Below are positions 36,361 to 46,095 of a stretch of 64,000 bases of DNA, piece by piece. This stretch comes from Terriglobia bacterium (GTDB lineage: Bacteria; Acidobacteriota; Terriglobia; Terriglobales; Acidobacteriaceae). The notes beneath the pieces are model-generated. The model saw nothing but the letters and a program-made list of their open reading frames with translations, did no database searches and was not told the DNA's origin. The stretch is taken from assembly GCA_020073565.1 (NCBI GenBank), contig JAIQEY010000005.1, forward strand, positions 118,626 to 182,625, given 5' to 3'. Positions within the stretch are counted from its first letter, which is position 1, and every line of letters starts with the position of its first letter. Position numbers and translations under genes: made by a program.

Positions 36361-36375
36361 CGGGCATCCGTTTTC

Positions 36376-36813
36376 ATGAATCGCGAATATCCCGAGGTCC
36401 CGTTTGTCGGTGTGGGTGCCGTGATCGTTCAAAACGGCCGCGTGCTGCTGATCAGGCGGGGACAGCCGCCTCTGCTCGGAGAGTGGTCGCTGCCGGGTGG
36501 CGTGCTGGAGTGCGGTGAAACGTTACGGGATGCGACGGTTCGGGAAGCCCGTGAGGAAACTGGGCTGGTGGTGGAGACGGTCGACATGCTCGGTGTATAC
36601 GAGCGTGTGATTCGCAGCGACGATGAGCGGGTGCGGTATCACTATGTGTTGATTGATTTCTTATGCCGTCCGGTCGAGGGAGAGTTGAAAGCCGGCAGCG
36701 ACGCGGCGGATGTACGGTGGTTTGCGCGCGACGAATTACCGGCCCTGAATCTCGCTTATGACGCCCATGATGTGGTGCTCAAGGGATTAGCGCGTTCGAT
36801 GTCGACGGATTGA
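36376..36813 (+). CDS. Nudix hydrolase
   Basis: 145 residues. Full Nudix box GGVLECGETLRDATVREAREETGL, with N-terminal VGVGAVIVQNGRVLLIRRG. Likely an ADP-ribose or NDP-sugar pyrophosphohydrolase by its similarity to short ADP-ribose types, but substrate is inferred only. It starts 15 bp after the serine hydrolase stop and is probably cotranscribed. Confidence 0.92.
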   Translation: MNREYPEVPFVGVGAVIVQNGRVLLIRRGQPPLLGEWSLPGGVLECGETLRDATVREAREETGLVVETVDMLGVYERVIRSDDERVRYHYVLIDFLCRPVEGELKAGSDAADVRWFARDELPALNLAYDAHDVVLKGLARSMSTD

Positions 36814-36888
36814 CGTGCAAACTCATGACCGCCTGAGAATGTGGAAGGACGGCGGGGGGCGCCCGTCGCTCCATATTGTCATGATTGG

Positions 36889-38004
36889 TCAGTCGGCCAT
36901 CTTGGCTACGTGCACCGCGAAACCTGTCTTCGGCAATAGCGATGTCAGTTCGAAAACCTTGAAGCCATCGCCCGTGATTTCGGTCTGGCGATAGACGCCG
37001 GGTTCGGAGTCGGCGGTCTGGTGGCGTCCCTGGAGATCGTCGAGGAATTTCTGGGCTTCCTTAATGCTAACCTCTCCGCCCTTGGCGCGCGTTACAACTG
37101 CCTCGGTCGCGTACGAGCGCACGAGTTTCGGCCAGTATTTCTGCAGTAGCTGGGTGCTCGCGAAGATATCCGCCCACACTACGTCGCCATTCACAGCAAC
37201 CACGACTCCTACCGCATTCTTTTCACGCAACTGGCGGATCAGACTCTCGTAGTTGCGCTGTACGGGCCCGGCGACCGCGTCCACCTGCTTCTGGACTTCC
37301 TTGTTCTCCATGACACGTGCATAAGAAGTGGTAGAGTTCACCGCGGGAGCAGCTCCGGCGACCTCAACCGTCTCGGACATAACCCGCTGGGAACTGCGAA
37401 CGCTGTCCCATACCTGCTGCTGATTCTTCGCGGCCATGGCCTTGCTGCGCACGGTCGGAGAAGCAACCAAACCTCCCACCGCTCCAGCGGAAGGGGCGTT
37501 GAACTCGTACTTGCCGTTCGCCGCCACCCAGCGCCCCGGCTCCACGCAGAACACGCCGAGATCAATGGGATCGCTTTCGGCAGGCACAATGCGGTCTTTG
37601 GCGATCACGCGATCCTGCTTACCGCCGGTTACAATCTCGCCCGCGAGCAGTAACAACGGACGCTTGGAGTTATTCACCAACACCAGCCGATTCACTTCGG
37701 CGTCCCGCACGGGATGGATGACGTCAGGTCTCCCGGGACGGCGGCGGATCAACCCGCGCGCCTGCCCGGCTTCGGTCACGACAACATCCCCCGAACGGAG
37801 GCCCTCGTCGAGCGTAATGAACTCGCCGGTATCGAACGATTTGCTCGCGACTACGGGAAAGACCGTCAGGTTGCCACTGCGAATGGGGTTCAGAAGAGTG
37901 TAGTTCAACCCTGGCGCCACTTCGCCTGCCTGTAACAGGCCCGGAACAACGATAGCCGCCAGCACCAGCAAAGCGATTCCAGCAAATACCACGGCAAGCC
38001 GCAT
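36889..38004 (-). CDS. ARPP-1 family (DUF6569-like) exported protein
   Basis: 371 residues beginning with an N-terminal membrane or signal helix (LAVVFAGIALLVLAAIVVPGLL). The core NNSKRPLLLLAGEIVTGGKQDRVIAKD (read in parts) and FCVEPGRWVAANG match the ARPP-1 domain (ARG- and rhodanese-phosphatase-associated protein), whose biochemical role is unknown. The C-terminal half is helical with VAVNGDVVWADIFASTQLL. Divergent from the sigma-factor gene. Confidence 0.8.
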   Translation of the reverse strand: MRLAVVFAGIALLVLAAIVVPGLLQAGEVAPGLNYTLLNPIRSGNLTVFPVVASKSFDTGEFITLDEGLRSGDVVVTEAGQARGLIRRRPGRPDVIHPVRDAEVNRLVLVNNSKRPLLLLAGEIVTGGKQDRVIAKDRIVPAESDPIDLGVFCVEPGRWVAANGKYEFNAPSAGAVGGLVASPTVRSKAMAAKNQQQVWDSVRSSQRVMSETVEVAGAAPAVNSTTSYARVMENKEVQKQVDAVAGPVQRNYESLIRQLREKNAVGVVVAVNGDVVWADIFASTQLLQKYWPKLVRSYATEAVVTRAKGGEVSIKEAQKFLDDLQGRHQTADSEPGVYRQTEITGDGFKVFELTSLLPKTGFAVHVAKMAD

Positions 38005-38199
38005 ATCGAGCCTCCAGATACTGAAGACACCAATCCCCTTGCGTGCGTTCCAGCGATTGGCCCGGCACGCCTAGCCAGTGCGTGCCGGGGTTCGCAATCT
38101 GCGAGTCTTCCAGGAGAGTGTTTGGTTGCCTCGCTGTTTGGAGAACGTACGAATTCCACGGACTTGCATCCAAAAAATTGCTAGCATCCTGACAGCGCC

Positions 38200-39147
38200 A
38201 TGCCAGGGTCCACCCAATCCGGCCGGGTCGAGGACGTCGCGCAGAACCTTTATCAGCGCAGCGGGGCCGCGGCTTATGGCATGAGTACCGCGGATTTTGC
38301 GGCCATCCTCGAGGAGATTCAACGCAAGTACCAGCCCGGCGCTTCGACCGAACACGCGGCTGAGTTCTGCGCAAGTTTGCGGCTGGAAGAATTGGCGCTG
38401 GCGCGTGCCTGTGCCGCGGGGCACGAACGCGCCTGGCAGGACTTCATCAGCCGCTACCGGCAAAAACTGCACAGCATGGCCCTTCATATCACCCACGATA
38501 GTGAGCACGCTTCCGAGTTGGCTGATTCGCTGTTTGCGGATCTGTATGGATTGAATCTGCGTAGCGACAGTCGCGAGCCAGGCGCTGACGGCGTGGCGGC
38601 TCGACGCTCTAAGCTGATTTTCTACACCGGGCGAGGCTCGCTCGAGGGCTGGTTGCGCACGGTGATGGCGCAGGAGTTCATTAATCGATACCGCAAGCAA
38701 AAACGTACCGTGAGCCTGGAAGAACAGACCGAAGAAGGGGTGCAGTTTGCCGCGGCTGCGCCCGAGTCGGTGTGCGCACCAGACCAGCGGCTGGAAGCGG
38801 CCACGGATCAGGCGCTGGGGGAACTTTCGTCCGAGGATCGCTTTGTGCTGGCGTCGTATTATCTGGATGGCCGGACGCTGGCCGAGATTGCGCGTACGCT
38901 GGGACTGCATGAATCGAGCATCAGCCGCCGGCTGGACCGGGTCTCGGACGGGCTGCGGAAGCGCATTCTGGCGGGGCTGCGGGAGCGGGGCATGAGCCAC
39001 GCCCAAGCCACCGAGGCCCTGGCTACCGATGTGCGCGACGTCCAACTGGACCTCCGGGGACGCCTTATGCAAGATTCCAATGCGCAATCGTTCTCTATGA
39101 GAAAGGTCTCCGCGAAAGACGCGGGCAACGACGGGAACCATGCCTGA
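38200..39147 (+). CDS. Sigma-70 family RNA polymerase sigma factor (ECF-like)
   Basis: 315 residues. A non-conserved N-terminus of about 65 residues, then region 2 (ARACAAGHERAWQDFISRYRQKL; SLEGWLRTVMAQEFINRYRKQKR) and region 4 helix-turn-helix (LAEIARTLGLHESSISRRLDRVSDGL). It lacks regions 1.1 and 3, fitting ECF-type. It overlaps the next gene by 8 bp (ATGCCTGA), the usual arrangement of a sigma with its anti-sigma. The N-terminal extension is atypical for ECF factors. Confidence 0.9.
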   Translation: MPGSTQSGRVEDVAQNLYQRSGAAAYGMSTADFAAILEEIQRKYQPGASTEHAAEFCASLRLEELALARACAAGHERAWQDFISRYRQKLHSMALHITHDSEHASELADSLFADLYGLNLRSDSREPGADGVAARRSKLIFYTGRGSLEGWLRTVMAQEFINRYRKQKRTVSLEEQTEEGVQFAAAAPESVCAPDQRLEAATDQALGELSSEDRFVLASYYLDGRTLAEIARTLGLHESSISRRLDRVSDGLRKRILAGLRERGMSHAQATEALATDVRDVQLDLRGRLMQDSNAQSFSMRKVSAKDAGNDGNHA

Positions 39148-40516
39148 AGTGCCCAAAATCGTGCGTGACCGCCTGCGGGCCGGCTTGCCGGGAGGCACTG
39201 TAGCCGCGGCCTCGCATCCTGATCCGGATGTGCTGACGGCGTTTGCCGAACAAGCGCTTTCAGCCGCAGAACGCGACGGTGTTCTGGAGCATCTGGCACG
39301 GTGTGGGGATTGTCGCGAATTGGTGGCTTTCAGCATTCCCCCTATGGAAGGGGGCGCTCAACCGGTAGCAGCGGAGGAAAGCGAATCGGCGGTTTCAGCG
39401 GTGCGCCACGCGCGGCGAGAAACTGGCGGACGGCAGTCCTGGTTCGCTTGGCCGGGGTTGCGCTGGGTCGCTCTGGCAGCGGGAATCGCGGTTGCGGGAG
39501 GAATCTTGCTGATCCATCCGGGGAAGCGAAACGTGGCCCCAGAAGCCAAGCAGGAACCTACGAGCACGGTTACGCGAAGGGATGCAACGATCGTAGCCAA
39601 AAAGGCAGCTCCGCTCTCTGATAGCGTTCTGAAGGCAACCAACCCGGAAAAGGAACCGGCGCCTGCACGGCGGGCGTTCAGCCGGGAAAAGGAGTCGAAG
39701 CTCGCGTACGCGGGCGCAGCACCGGCAACAAATGCAATTGCGCGCGGACAGATCGAGCAGGGGACGGCAAGTAAGGACGTCGCGGCGGGCGTGGTGGGTG
39801 GTGTAGTGGGTGGTGCGGCGCCAGCCAGCCCCGCACCTGCACCGCGCGTGCCTTCGGCCTCTGAGGTGGTCGAAGTCACAGCTGCATCGGGACCCGTGAC
39901 GACCGAGGAAGCGCGAAGCGATCTCGCAGTCACCGCGAGGCAAGTTGCCGATCTCCCACTGAACGGGAGAAACACGACTCAACTGGCGACCATCAGCAAA
40001 GCAAAGGCGGCAAAGACAGAATCAAATGAACCATCTGCACTGCAACGCTCGGAAAGCCTGGACAAGAAACAGGGGACGACGGACACAACGGCTCAGCCGC
40101 AGCGCGCGGCGGCAGCGGAGTTGAGCACCACGGCGGCCAATCTGCGACCCGATGCCGGCAAGGCCGATTTCGCGGAGCACTCCGCACAATGGGCCATTCA
40201 CGGAAACGATCTGCAGCGGTTTCTCTCGCTGGCTTCAGGCTTGGCGTGGAAAACTGTTCTGCACTCTGACCATCCACTGCTCTGCTACGCCGCCGGCGGC
40301 AATGAACTCTGGGCCGGCGGCAAGGGAGGCGACCTGTTCCATTCGGCGGACGGCGGTGTGACGTGGAGCCAGGTGCATCCCTCGGCACAGGGACAAACTC
40401 TCTCTGACGATGTTACTCACATCGACCTCAACGGCCCCTCTCAGATCGTGCTCTCCACCAGCAGTAATCAATCCTGGAGCACTGCAGACGGCGGAAAAAT
40501 CTGGGTGAGGAAATAG
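39140..40516 (+). CDS. Transmembrane anti-sigma factor with TonB-receptor-plug-like segment and YCF48-like C-terminus
   Basis: 458 residues. Zinc-finger-type anti-sigma domain with HLARCGDC (HxxxCxxC) near residue 55, one membrane helix at about 108-124 (WVALAAGIAVAGGILLI), and a long Ala/Pro/Ser-rich periplasmic stalk. At 242-284 it carries VVEVTAASGPV...ADLPLNGRNTTQL, which matches the plug-start consensus of acidobacterial Oar-like TonB receptors. The last 90 residues (ELWAGGKGGDLFHSADGGVTW, IVLSTSSNQSWSTADGG; each read in parts) look like YCF48/sialidase-type propeller blades. Presumably it binds the sigma factor encoded upstream and senses an outer-surface or periplasmic cue. Confidence 0.85.
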   Translation: MPEVPKIVRDRLRAGLPGGTVAAASHPDPDVLTAFAEQALSAAERDGVLEHLARCGDCRELVAFSIPPMEGGAQPVAAEESESAVSAVRHARRETGGRQSWFAWPGLRWVALAAGIAVAGGILLIHPGKRNVAPEAKQEPTSTVTRRDATIVAKKAAPLSDSVLKATNPEKEPAPARRAFSREKESKLAYAGAAPATNAIARGQIEQGTASKDVAAGVVGGVVGGAAPASPAPAPRVPSASEVVEVTAASGPVTTEEARSDLAVTARQVADLPLNGRNTTQLATISKAKAAKTESNEPSALQRSESLDKKQGTTDTTAQPQRAAAAELSTTAANLRPDAGKADFAEHSAQWAIHGNDLQRFLSLASGLAWKTVLHSDHPLLCYAAGGNELWAGGKGGDLFHSADGGVTWSQVHPSAQGQTLSDDVTHIDLNGPSQIVLSTSSNQSWSTADGGKIWVRK

Positions 40517-40960
40517 CCGACGCCAGTTGCTGGAACCTCGATCTGAAGCGCCCTTCCCCTATCTGTGGTTACCTTAGTGGTCGCCTCAGCGGGCACCTGC
40601 TTACTTTCACCACATTACGGAAGTGACATTTACAGTGGTTCCGCTTGGACATAGGATGGCCACGTGGTTTGGCAGTTCTGGGGGAGGGCTGCCGGCGGCG
40701 TCCTGAGCTTCACCGCTCGGGGCGCTTTTTTCTTTGGTGCAACATAAGTCTCACGGTCCGCTCCCACCGTGACAGCTGAGTAGAGTCCGACGTAGATGAC
40801 GCCCCGCCCGCATGCACGACCCAGCATCCGGACGTCTGATTACCATAGTAACAATGCGCAAAATTGTGGCCGGGCCGATAATGAAAGTCTCGCCGATCAT
40901 TGTGGCACGCTCATATCAGTGCGTCGGGCGAAATCATTAGTATCGGCCACAGAGCGACTC
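40517..40960. other. 444-bp spacer, possible short transcript ending in a terminator
   Basis: No convincing protein gene. Contains CCACATTACGGAAGTG at 40610-40625 and a strong terminator at 40698-40735. The terminator is about 180 nt past the anti-sigma stop, leaving room for a long 3' UTR or a small RNA at 40630-40735. A minus-strand 65-codon frame here has no support. Confidence 0.4.
40698..40735 (+). terminator. Rho-independent terminator
   Basis: Stem GCGTCCTGAGC (40698-40708) / GCTCGGGGCGC (40715-40725), 11 bp with two wobble pairs, loop TTCACC, then TTTTTTCTTT. Confidence 0.85.
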
Positions 40961-43051
40961 ATGTCGACAGCAGCGGGATTATCAGGCGGCAGCGAAAAAA
41001 CAGCGGAAGCTTTGTCGCTTCTGGACCAGGCAGTGCTGGAAATGATCATGGCGCAACAGCCGCTCGCTCGCGTGCTGGAGTCGCTGTGTCTGAAGATTGA
41101 GGAGCGCTCTCCTGGTCTCATCTGTTCTGTCCTGTTGCTGGATTCGCAGAACGGTACTCTGCACCACGGAGCCGGGCCGAGCTTGCCCAAGGCCTATCTC
41201 GACGCCATCGACGGAGTTCGCATCGGTCCCAAGGTTGGGTCCTGCGGGACCGCCGCTTTCCGACGACAACCGGTGGTGGTGGTTGACATCGCAAATGATC
41301 CATTGTGGGCAGACTTCAAGGACCTAGCGCGGACTCATGGTTTGCGCGCCTGCTGGTCCATGCCGATATCCTCGCACAACGGCACGGTGCTGGGGACGTT
41401 TGCCTGCTACTATCGCGAGCCTCGCACACCGGACAGCCACAATCTCACGCTGATCGACCGGGCTACACACCTCGCAGGTGTCGCTATTGAATATCACCGG
41501 TCTAAAACCGAACTGCAGGTTGTCGAAACGCGGTATCAGACGCTGGTCGAGCGCCTGCCGGCCATCACCTACATTGCAGAGGTCGGAGTGGAAGGACGCT
41601 GGTATTACGTGAGCCCGCAAATCGAGTCCATGCTCGGATTCTCGCCCCAGGAGTGGATGGCGAATCCGGGTCTTTGGATCAGCCGGATTCATGTGGAAGA
41701 CCGCGAAATCGCTTTGTTGGCGGAACGGCGGGTCGAAGAGTCGGGGGGCCTGTACAAAGCGGAGTACCGGATGTACGCGCGGGACGGCAGGGTCCTGTGG
41801 TTTCGCGATGAGGCTATGCCCATGAACGTCCCGGCGGGCTCAAAACCCCAGATGCAAGGGGTGATGTATGACATAACCGAATACAAGCGTCTGGAAGATC
41901 AGCTTCGCCAGGCGCAGAAAATGGAGGCGATCGGTCAACTTGCGGGAGGGATCGCACACGATTTCAATAATCTCCTCATGATTATTGAGGCGCATATTGA
42001 TCGGATTCGAGAGCGGCTGGTTCCGACCGACGACTTGTACGCAGATGCGGGCGAAGTCCACGACGCAGCCGTTCGAGCCGCCTCACTGACCAGACAATTG
42101 TTGGCTTTCAGCCGGAAGCAACTGCTCCAACCCCGAGCGCTCGATCTCACTCCTGTCCTGAACGAGGTGGGAAAGATGCTGACTCGCGTTCTGGTTGAGA
42201 ACATCGAACTCAAAATCGACGTGCAGCCGGGGCTGGCCACCGTCAAGGTGGACCAGAGCCAACTCGAGCAGGCGATTCTCAATCTGGCTGTCAATGCGCG
42301 CGATGCCATGCCGCTGGGTGGAACGCTCACGATCCAAGGCCAGAACATTCATTTCGATGAGGCGCAGGTGTGGCGGCACTCAACCCTTCCGCCGGGAGAC
42401 TACGTAGTGCTTTCGATCACCGATACCGGAACGGGCATGGACAGCGACACGGAAGCGCGTCTGTTCGAACCGTTCTTCACCACCAAGCCTCCTGGGAAAG
42501 GAACTGGACTGGGGTTACCGACTGTGTACGGAGTTGTCCAGCAGAGTGAGGGAGCGATTTCGGTCGAAACCGAGCCGGGTCGAGGCACAACTTTCAAGAT
42601 TTTCCTTCCGCGATGCGCAGAACATGCTTCGTCGACTCACACCCCACCGTCCCCTTCCACGGAAATGAAGGGGCACGAGACCATCCTGCTGGTCGAGGAC
42701 CAAGAGGCGATCCGCGAAGTGACCGTCGAGTATCTGGGGCGTCTCGGCTACGAAGTGCTGGCCGCGGCCGATGGCGAAGCCGCACTCAAAATTGTGGGAA
42801 CTCAGACGAAGACCATCGGGTTGCTGGTCACCGACGTCGTCATGCCCAACATGGGTGGACCCGAGCTGGCGGCGCGTATAACCCAGCTCTCCCCTCGCAC
42901 CAAGGTATTGTTCATGTCCGGATATCCCGACCGAGCGATCCGCCAGCATGAAGGAATGGGCGAGGATGCCGAAATCCTGCAGAAGCCGTTCTCACTTAAG
43001 AAACTGGCCAGCAAAGCACGATCTCTGTTGGATCGCAGTGCCCACAAATGA
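40961..43051 (+). CDS. Hybrid sensor histidine kinase (GAF-PAS-HisKA-HATPase-REC)
   Basis: 696 residues from ATG 40961; ATG 40796 is a longer alternative. No membrane helices, so cytoplasmic. GAF domain about 25-180 (IGPKVGSCGTAAFRRQ), PAS/PAC about 190-310 (YYVSPQIESMLGFSPQEW, VMYDITEYKRLED), phosphoacceptor His333 in GGIAHDFNNLL, HATPase with NLAVNARDAM and TGTGMD...GKGTGLGLPTVYG, and a C-terminal receiver with Asp625 in VTDVVMPNMGG and Lys in LQKPFSLKKL. The GAF fold resembles those sensing small molecules or light. Orphan: no response regulator beside it. Confidence 0.93.
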   Translation: MSTAAGLSGGSEKTAEALSLLDQAVLEMIMAQQPLARVLESLCLKIEERSPGLICSVLLLDSQNGTLHHGAGPSLPKAYLDAIDGVRIGPKVGSCGTAAFRRQPVVVVDIANDPLWADFKDLARTHGLRACWSMPISSHNGTVLGTFACYYREPRTPDSHNLTLIDRATHLAGVAIEYHRSKTELQVVETRYQTLVERLPAITYIAEVGVEGRWYYVSPQIESMLGFSPQEWMANPGLWISRIHVEDREIALLAERRVEESGGLYKAEYRMYARDGRVLWFRDEAMPMNVPAGSKPQMQGVMYDITEYKRLEDQLRQAQKMEAIGQLAGGIAHDFNNLLMIIEAHIDRIRERLVPTDDLYADAGEVHDAAVRAASLTRQLLAFSRKQLLQPRALDLTPVLNEVGKMLTRVLVENIELKIDVQPGLATVKVDQSQLEQAILNLAVNARDAMPLGGTLTIQGQNIHFDEAQVWRHSTLPPGDYVVLSITDTGTGMDSDTEARLFEPFFTTKPPGKGTGLGLPTVYGVVQQSEGAISVETEPGRGTTFKIFLPRCAEHASSTHTPPSPSTEMKGHETILLVEDQEAIREVTVEYLGRLGYEVLAAADGEAALKIVGTQTKTIGLLVTDVVMPNMGGPELAARITQLSPRTKVLFMSGYPDRAIRQHEGMGEDAEILQKPFSLKKLASKARSLLDRSAHK

Positions 43052-43975
43052 TCAGCTTCGGGCGAGGCTCTCTGTCTCCTCGAGATAATTCACCGGCTCT
43101 CTTCCAGAGGAGACTGTACGGGGTAAGTGCGCTGACGTCGCCGGTTCGGGGGTTTTGACCCTTGGCAGCTTGAGGTCCCAGGCGAGACCGAGCCAGCGCA
43201 GGACGGAAATCCCGTACCAATTTAGGTCGAACTCATACCAGGCAAGGCCATGGCGGGCTGAACTCGGGTCGGCATGGTGATTGTTGTGCCAGCCTTCTCC
43301 GAAACTCAGTATCGCCACCCAAAAATTATTCGTGGACTTGTCTCCGGTACGGAACCGCCGGGATCCCCACATGTGGGTGGCAGAGTTCACCAGATAGGTG
43401 GCGTGAAGGCCTACGACCGTCCGCAAGAATACGCCCCACATCACGTATTTCCATCCTCCAAGGACGAGCAGAAGCACTGCTAAAACGGCGATCGGAACCC
43501 AGTGCCACTCGCTGATCCAGCTATGAAATTTGTCTTTGCGCAGGTCCGGGACATAGGGCAGCAGCTCGGCCGACTTGCGGTGCATCGGTTCCCCGGTGAT
43601 GATCCAGCCCATGTGCGCCCAAATCCCACCGTCGCGGGGAGAATGAGGGTCGCCGGGCTTGTCGGAATTCTGGTGGTGAGTGCGGTGCGTCGCGACCCAG
43701 GCGATCGGCCCCCCTTGCAGTGCAAGGGTGCCGCAGACCGTCAAGAAATATTCCACCCACTTGAACGTCTTATAGCCGCGGTGCGTGAGGAGCCTGTGGA
43801 AGCCCATGCCAATCCCCAGGCTTTCTGCGACCCACCACAGCGCGGCGGCAACCGCTGCGGCCTGCCAACTAAACATGAACAGCGCGATCACAGCGCCGAC
43901 GTGAAATAGGACGATAGGTATGAAGGTCAAGTTCAGAGGCTCGGCAAATGTCCGGTCACGCGAAAAAATGCTCAT
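43052..43975 (-). CDS. Acyl-lipid / acyl-CoA delta-9 fatty acid desaturase
   Basis: 307 residues with four membrane helices and the three His boxes of membrane di-iron desaturases: HRLLTH, HRTHH and HNNHH ([11 protein letters not shown]). It introduces a double bond in saturated acyl chains, probably controlling membrane fluidity. No cytochrome b5 domain is fused. The 319-bp region upstream holds a 14-nt direct repeat that may be its operator. Confidence 0.93.
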   Translation of the reverse strand: MSIFSRDRTFAEPLNLTFIPIVLFHVGAVIALFMFSWQAAAVAAALWWVAESLGIGMGFHRLLTHRGYKTFKWVEYFLTVCGTLALQGGPIAWVATHRTHHQNSDKPGDPHSPRDGGIWAHMGWIITGEPMHRKSAELLPYVPDLRKDKFHSWISEWHWVPIAVLAVLLLVLGGWKYVMWGVFLRTVVGLHATYLVNSATHMWGSRRFRTGDKSTNNFWVAILSFGEGWHNNHHADPSSARHGLAWYEFDLNWYGISVLRWLGLAWDLKLPRVKTPEPATSAHLPRTVSSGREPVNYLEETESLARS

Positions 43976-44294
43976 TCTAAAAACAGTCCTCGAAGATTAG
44001 GCCTAAGGGATTGGATCACGAAGCAGTGGGCGCTTCTGTAATACCTTGGTAATTCTTGGAACCTTGGTAATTCTCACTGGATGGATCAGGATTCAGACCC
44101 GCCCGCCAAAGAGCAATCATGAAACACCAGTCGCGAGAGATTGCAGAAGCCCTACGACCGAATCCGCACGGAATTTGCGGTCTTCTCAGTAAATTAATCG
44201 CTTGCGTCTGACGCCCGAATGGGAGGACAATGTGCCCCCAGTCGGGTCATTGTCCAGCGGCCCTCGTCCTACCTGGCCGCTTGTGGGGTAGATT
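43976..44294. promoter_or_regulatory. Divergent promoter region desaturase / frdABCD with direct repeat
   Basis: No gene. ACCTTGGTAATTCT occurs twice, at 44043-44056 and 44061-44074 (18-bp spacing, just under two helical turns), 70-100 bp upstream of the desaturase start. This is the layout expected for a regulator binding cooperatively. Nothing else is recognisable. Confidence 0.5.
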
Positions 44295-46094
44295 ATGGAT
44301 GCTTCCGCTCACGACCTTCTCCTAGTCGGTGGCGGAGGTGCCGGCTTGCGGGCCGCGATCGCCGCCGCCGAGGTCAATCCCAGACTGAGTATCGCCGTCG
44401 TCTCCAAGGTCTATCCCATGCGCAGCCACACCGTGTCGGCGGAAGGCGGCGCAGCAGGGGTCGTTAAGCCGGATGACAGTCTGGACGAACACGCCTACGA
44501 CACGATTTCCGGCGGTGACTGGATGTGCGACCAGGATGCGGTGGAAGCCTTCGTCCGCGAAGCTCCGCTCGAACTACTGCAACTGGAACACTGGGGTTGT
44601 CCTTGGAGCCGTGAACCGGACGGGCACATCGCCGTGCGCGCCTTTGGAGGAATGCAGAAGAGGCGCACCTGGTTCGCCGCCGACAAGACCGGCTTCCACA
44701 TGCTGCACACGCTCTTTCAGACCACTCTCAAGTACGAGCCCATCACGCGTTATGACGAGTGGTTCGTCACCAAACTCCTGGTCGACGACGGTCGCGTGCA
44801 GGGCGTGGTTGCCGTCGAACTGATGTCGGGCAAAGTGCAGGCGATCACAGCCAAGGCAGTCATCCTGTGCACTGGCGGATGCGGCCGCGTCTTTCCCTTT
44901 ACGACCAACGCCAACATCAAGAATGGCGACGGGATGGCCTTGGCACTCCGTGCCGGGGCGCCGTTGAAGGACATGGAATTCGTGCAGTATCACCCCACCG
45001 GCCTGCCGTTCACCGGAATCCTGATTACCGAAGCCACCCGCGCCGAGGGCGGCTACCTGATCAACAAGGATGGCTACCGCTACCTTCAGGATTACAGCCT
45101 GGGGAAGCCTGAGTCCAAACCCGTGTTGCGCTCGATGGAACTCGGGCCGCGCGATCGCTTGTCCCAGGCCTTCGTACATGAAGACCGAAAGGGTCGAACG
45201 GTCCCGACGCCCTACGGTCCCATCGTTCACCTTGATCTGCGGCACTTGGGCGAGCAGATCATCAACACGAAGCTGCCGTTCGTGCGCGAGCTCTGTCTGA
45301 AATACCAGAACATTGATCCGGTGCGGGAACTGATTCCCGTGCGCCCGGTGGTGCACTACATGATGGGTGGTGTCAGTACGGACATCCACGGAGCCACCCC
45401 GCTAGCGGGCTTGTACGCCGCCGGCGAAGTGGCTTGCGTGAGCATCAACGGAGCAAATCGCCTGGGTTCGAACTCCCTGCCGGAGTGTCTGGTTTTTGGA
45501 GCACGAGCGGGAAAAGCAGCAGCAGAACACGCCGCTCAGCAAGCGCTGCCGAATGGAAGAGTTCTGGCCCAGGCGCGCGACGAACAGCGTCGGCTGGACA
45601 CCCAATTCCTGCGCAGACTCGGCGGCACCGAACGGGTCGCAGCGGTCCGTGACGAGATGCAGCGAACGGTTGAGAGCAGCGCCGGCATCTACCGCGAGGC
45701 CAGCCAGCTGACGAAGGCCACAAACAGCCTGCGCGAATTGCAAGGCCGCTTCGAAAATGTGCGCCTCGATGACCGCAGCCACACCTTCAACACCGAATTG
45801 CAGTCGGCGCTGGAACTGGGATTCATGCTCGACGTGGCGGAGGCCATCGTGCAGTCTGCCCTGCAGCGCACCGAATCACGCGGAGCTCACCAACGCACCG
45901 ACTATCCTGCGCGAGACGACCGGAAGTTCCTGGCACACTCGCTGCTGTATCGCAATCCCGACGGCTCTTCGCGCGTCGAGTACCTGCCCGTGAAAATCAC
46001 TCGCTGGCCTCCTGGAGAACGCGTCTACGGCCAGGTCGAAGAACATGGTAAGGAGGAAGCGCCTCCGGCAGTCCCGATTCGGAGAGCCAGTTGA
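44295..46094 (+). CDS. frdA: Succinate dehydrogenase / fumarate reductase flavoprotein subunit
   Basis: 599 residues. FAD-binding [18 protein letters not shown] at the N-terminus, [11 protein letters not shown] with the His that holds FAD covalently, [24 protein letters not shown], and [13 protein letters not shown] with catalytic Arg/His region. It interconverts succinate and fumarate at the membrane. Followed by the iron-sulfur subunit and two separate small anchors (FrdC, FrdD), so the complex is of the FrdABCD (type D) layout. Direction of use in vivo cannot be read. Confidence 0.95.
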   Translation: MDASAHDLLLVGGGGAGLRAAIAAAEVNPRLSIAVVSKVYPMRSHTVSAEGGAAGVVKPDDSLDEHAYDTISGGDWMCDQDAVEAFVREAPLELLQLEHWGCPWSREPDGHIAVRAFGGMQKRRTWFAADKTGFHMLHTLFQTTLKYEPITRYDEWFVTKLLVDDGRVQGVVAVELMSGKVQAITAKAVILCTGGCGRVFPFTTNANIKNGDGMALALRAGAPLKDMEFVQYHPTGLPFTGILITEATRAEGGYLINKDGYRYLQDYSLGKPESKPVLRSMELGPRDRLSQAFVHEDRKGRTVPTPYGPIVHLDLRHLGEQIINTKLPFVRELCLKYQNIDPVRELIPVRPVVHYMMGGVSTDIHGATPLAGLYAAGEVACVSINGANRLGSNSLPECLVFGARAGKAAAEHAAQQALPNGRVLAQARDEQRRLDTQFLRRLGGTERVAAVRDEMQRTVESSAGIYREASQLTKATNSLRELQGRFENVRLDDRSHTFNTELQSALELGFMLDVAEAIVQSALQRTESRGAHQRTDYPARDDRKFLAHSLLYRNPDGSSRVEYLPVKITRWPPGERVYGQVEEHGKEEAPPAVPIRRAS

Positions 46095-46095
46095 C

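Noticed and set aside
40630..40827. Minus-strand 65-codon ORF in the spacer before the histidine kinase
   Set aside because: It covers the terminator hairpin and has no recognisable protein character or ribosome site.
45466..45480. GGTTCGAACTCC resembling a tRNA T-loop
   Set aside because: It lies inside frdA in the correct reading frame, with no acceptor stem around it. No tRNA or rRNA was found in the window.
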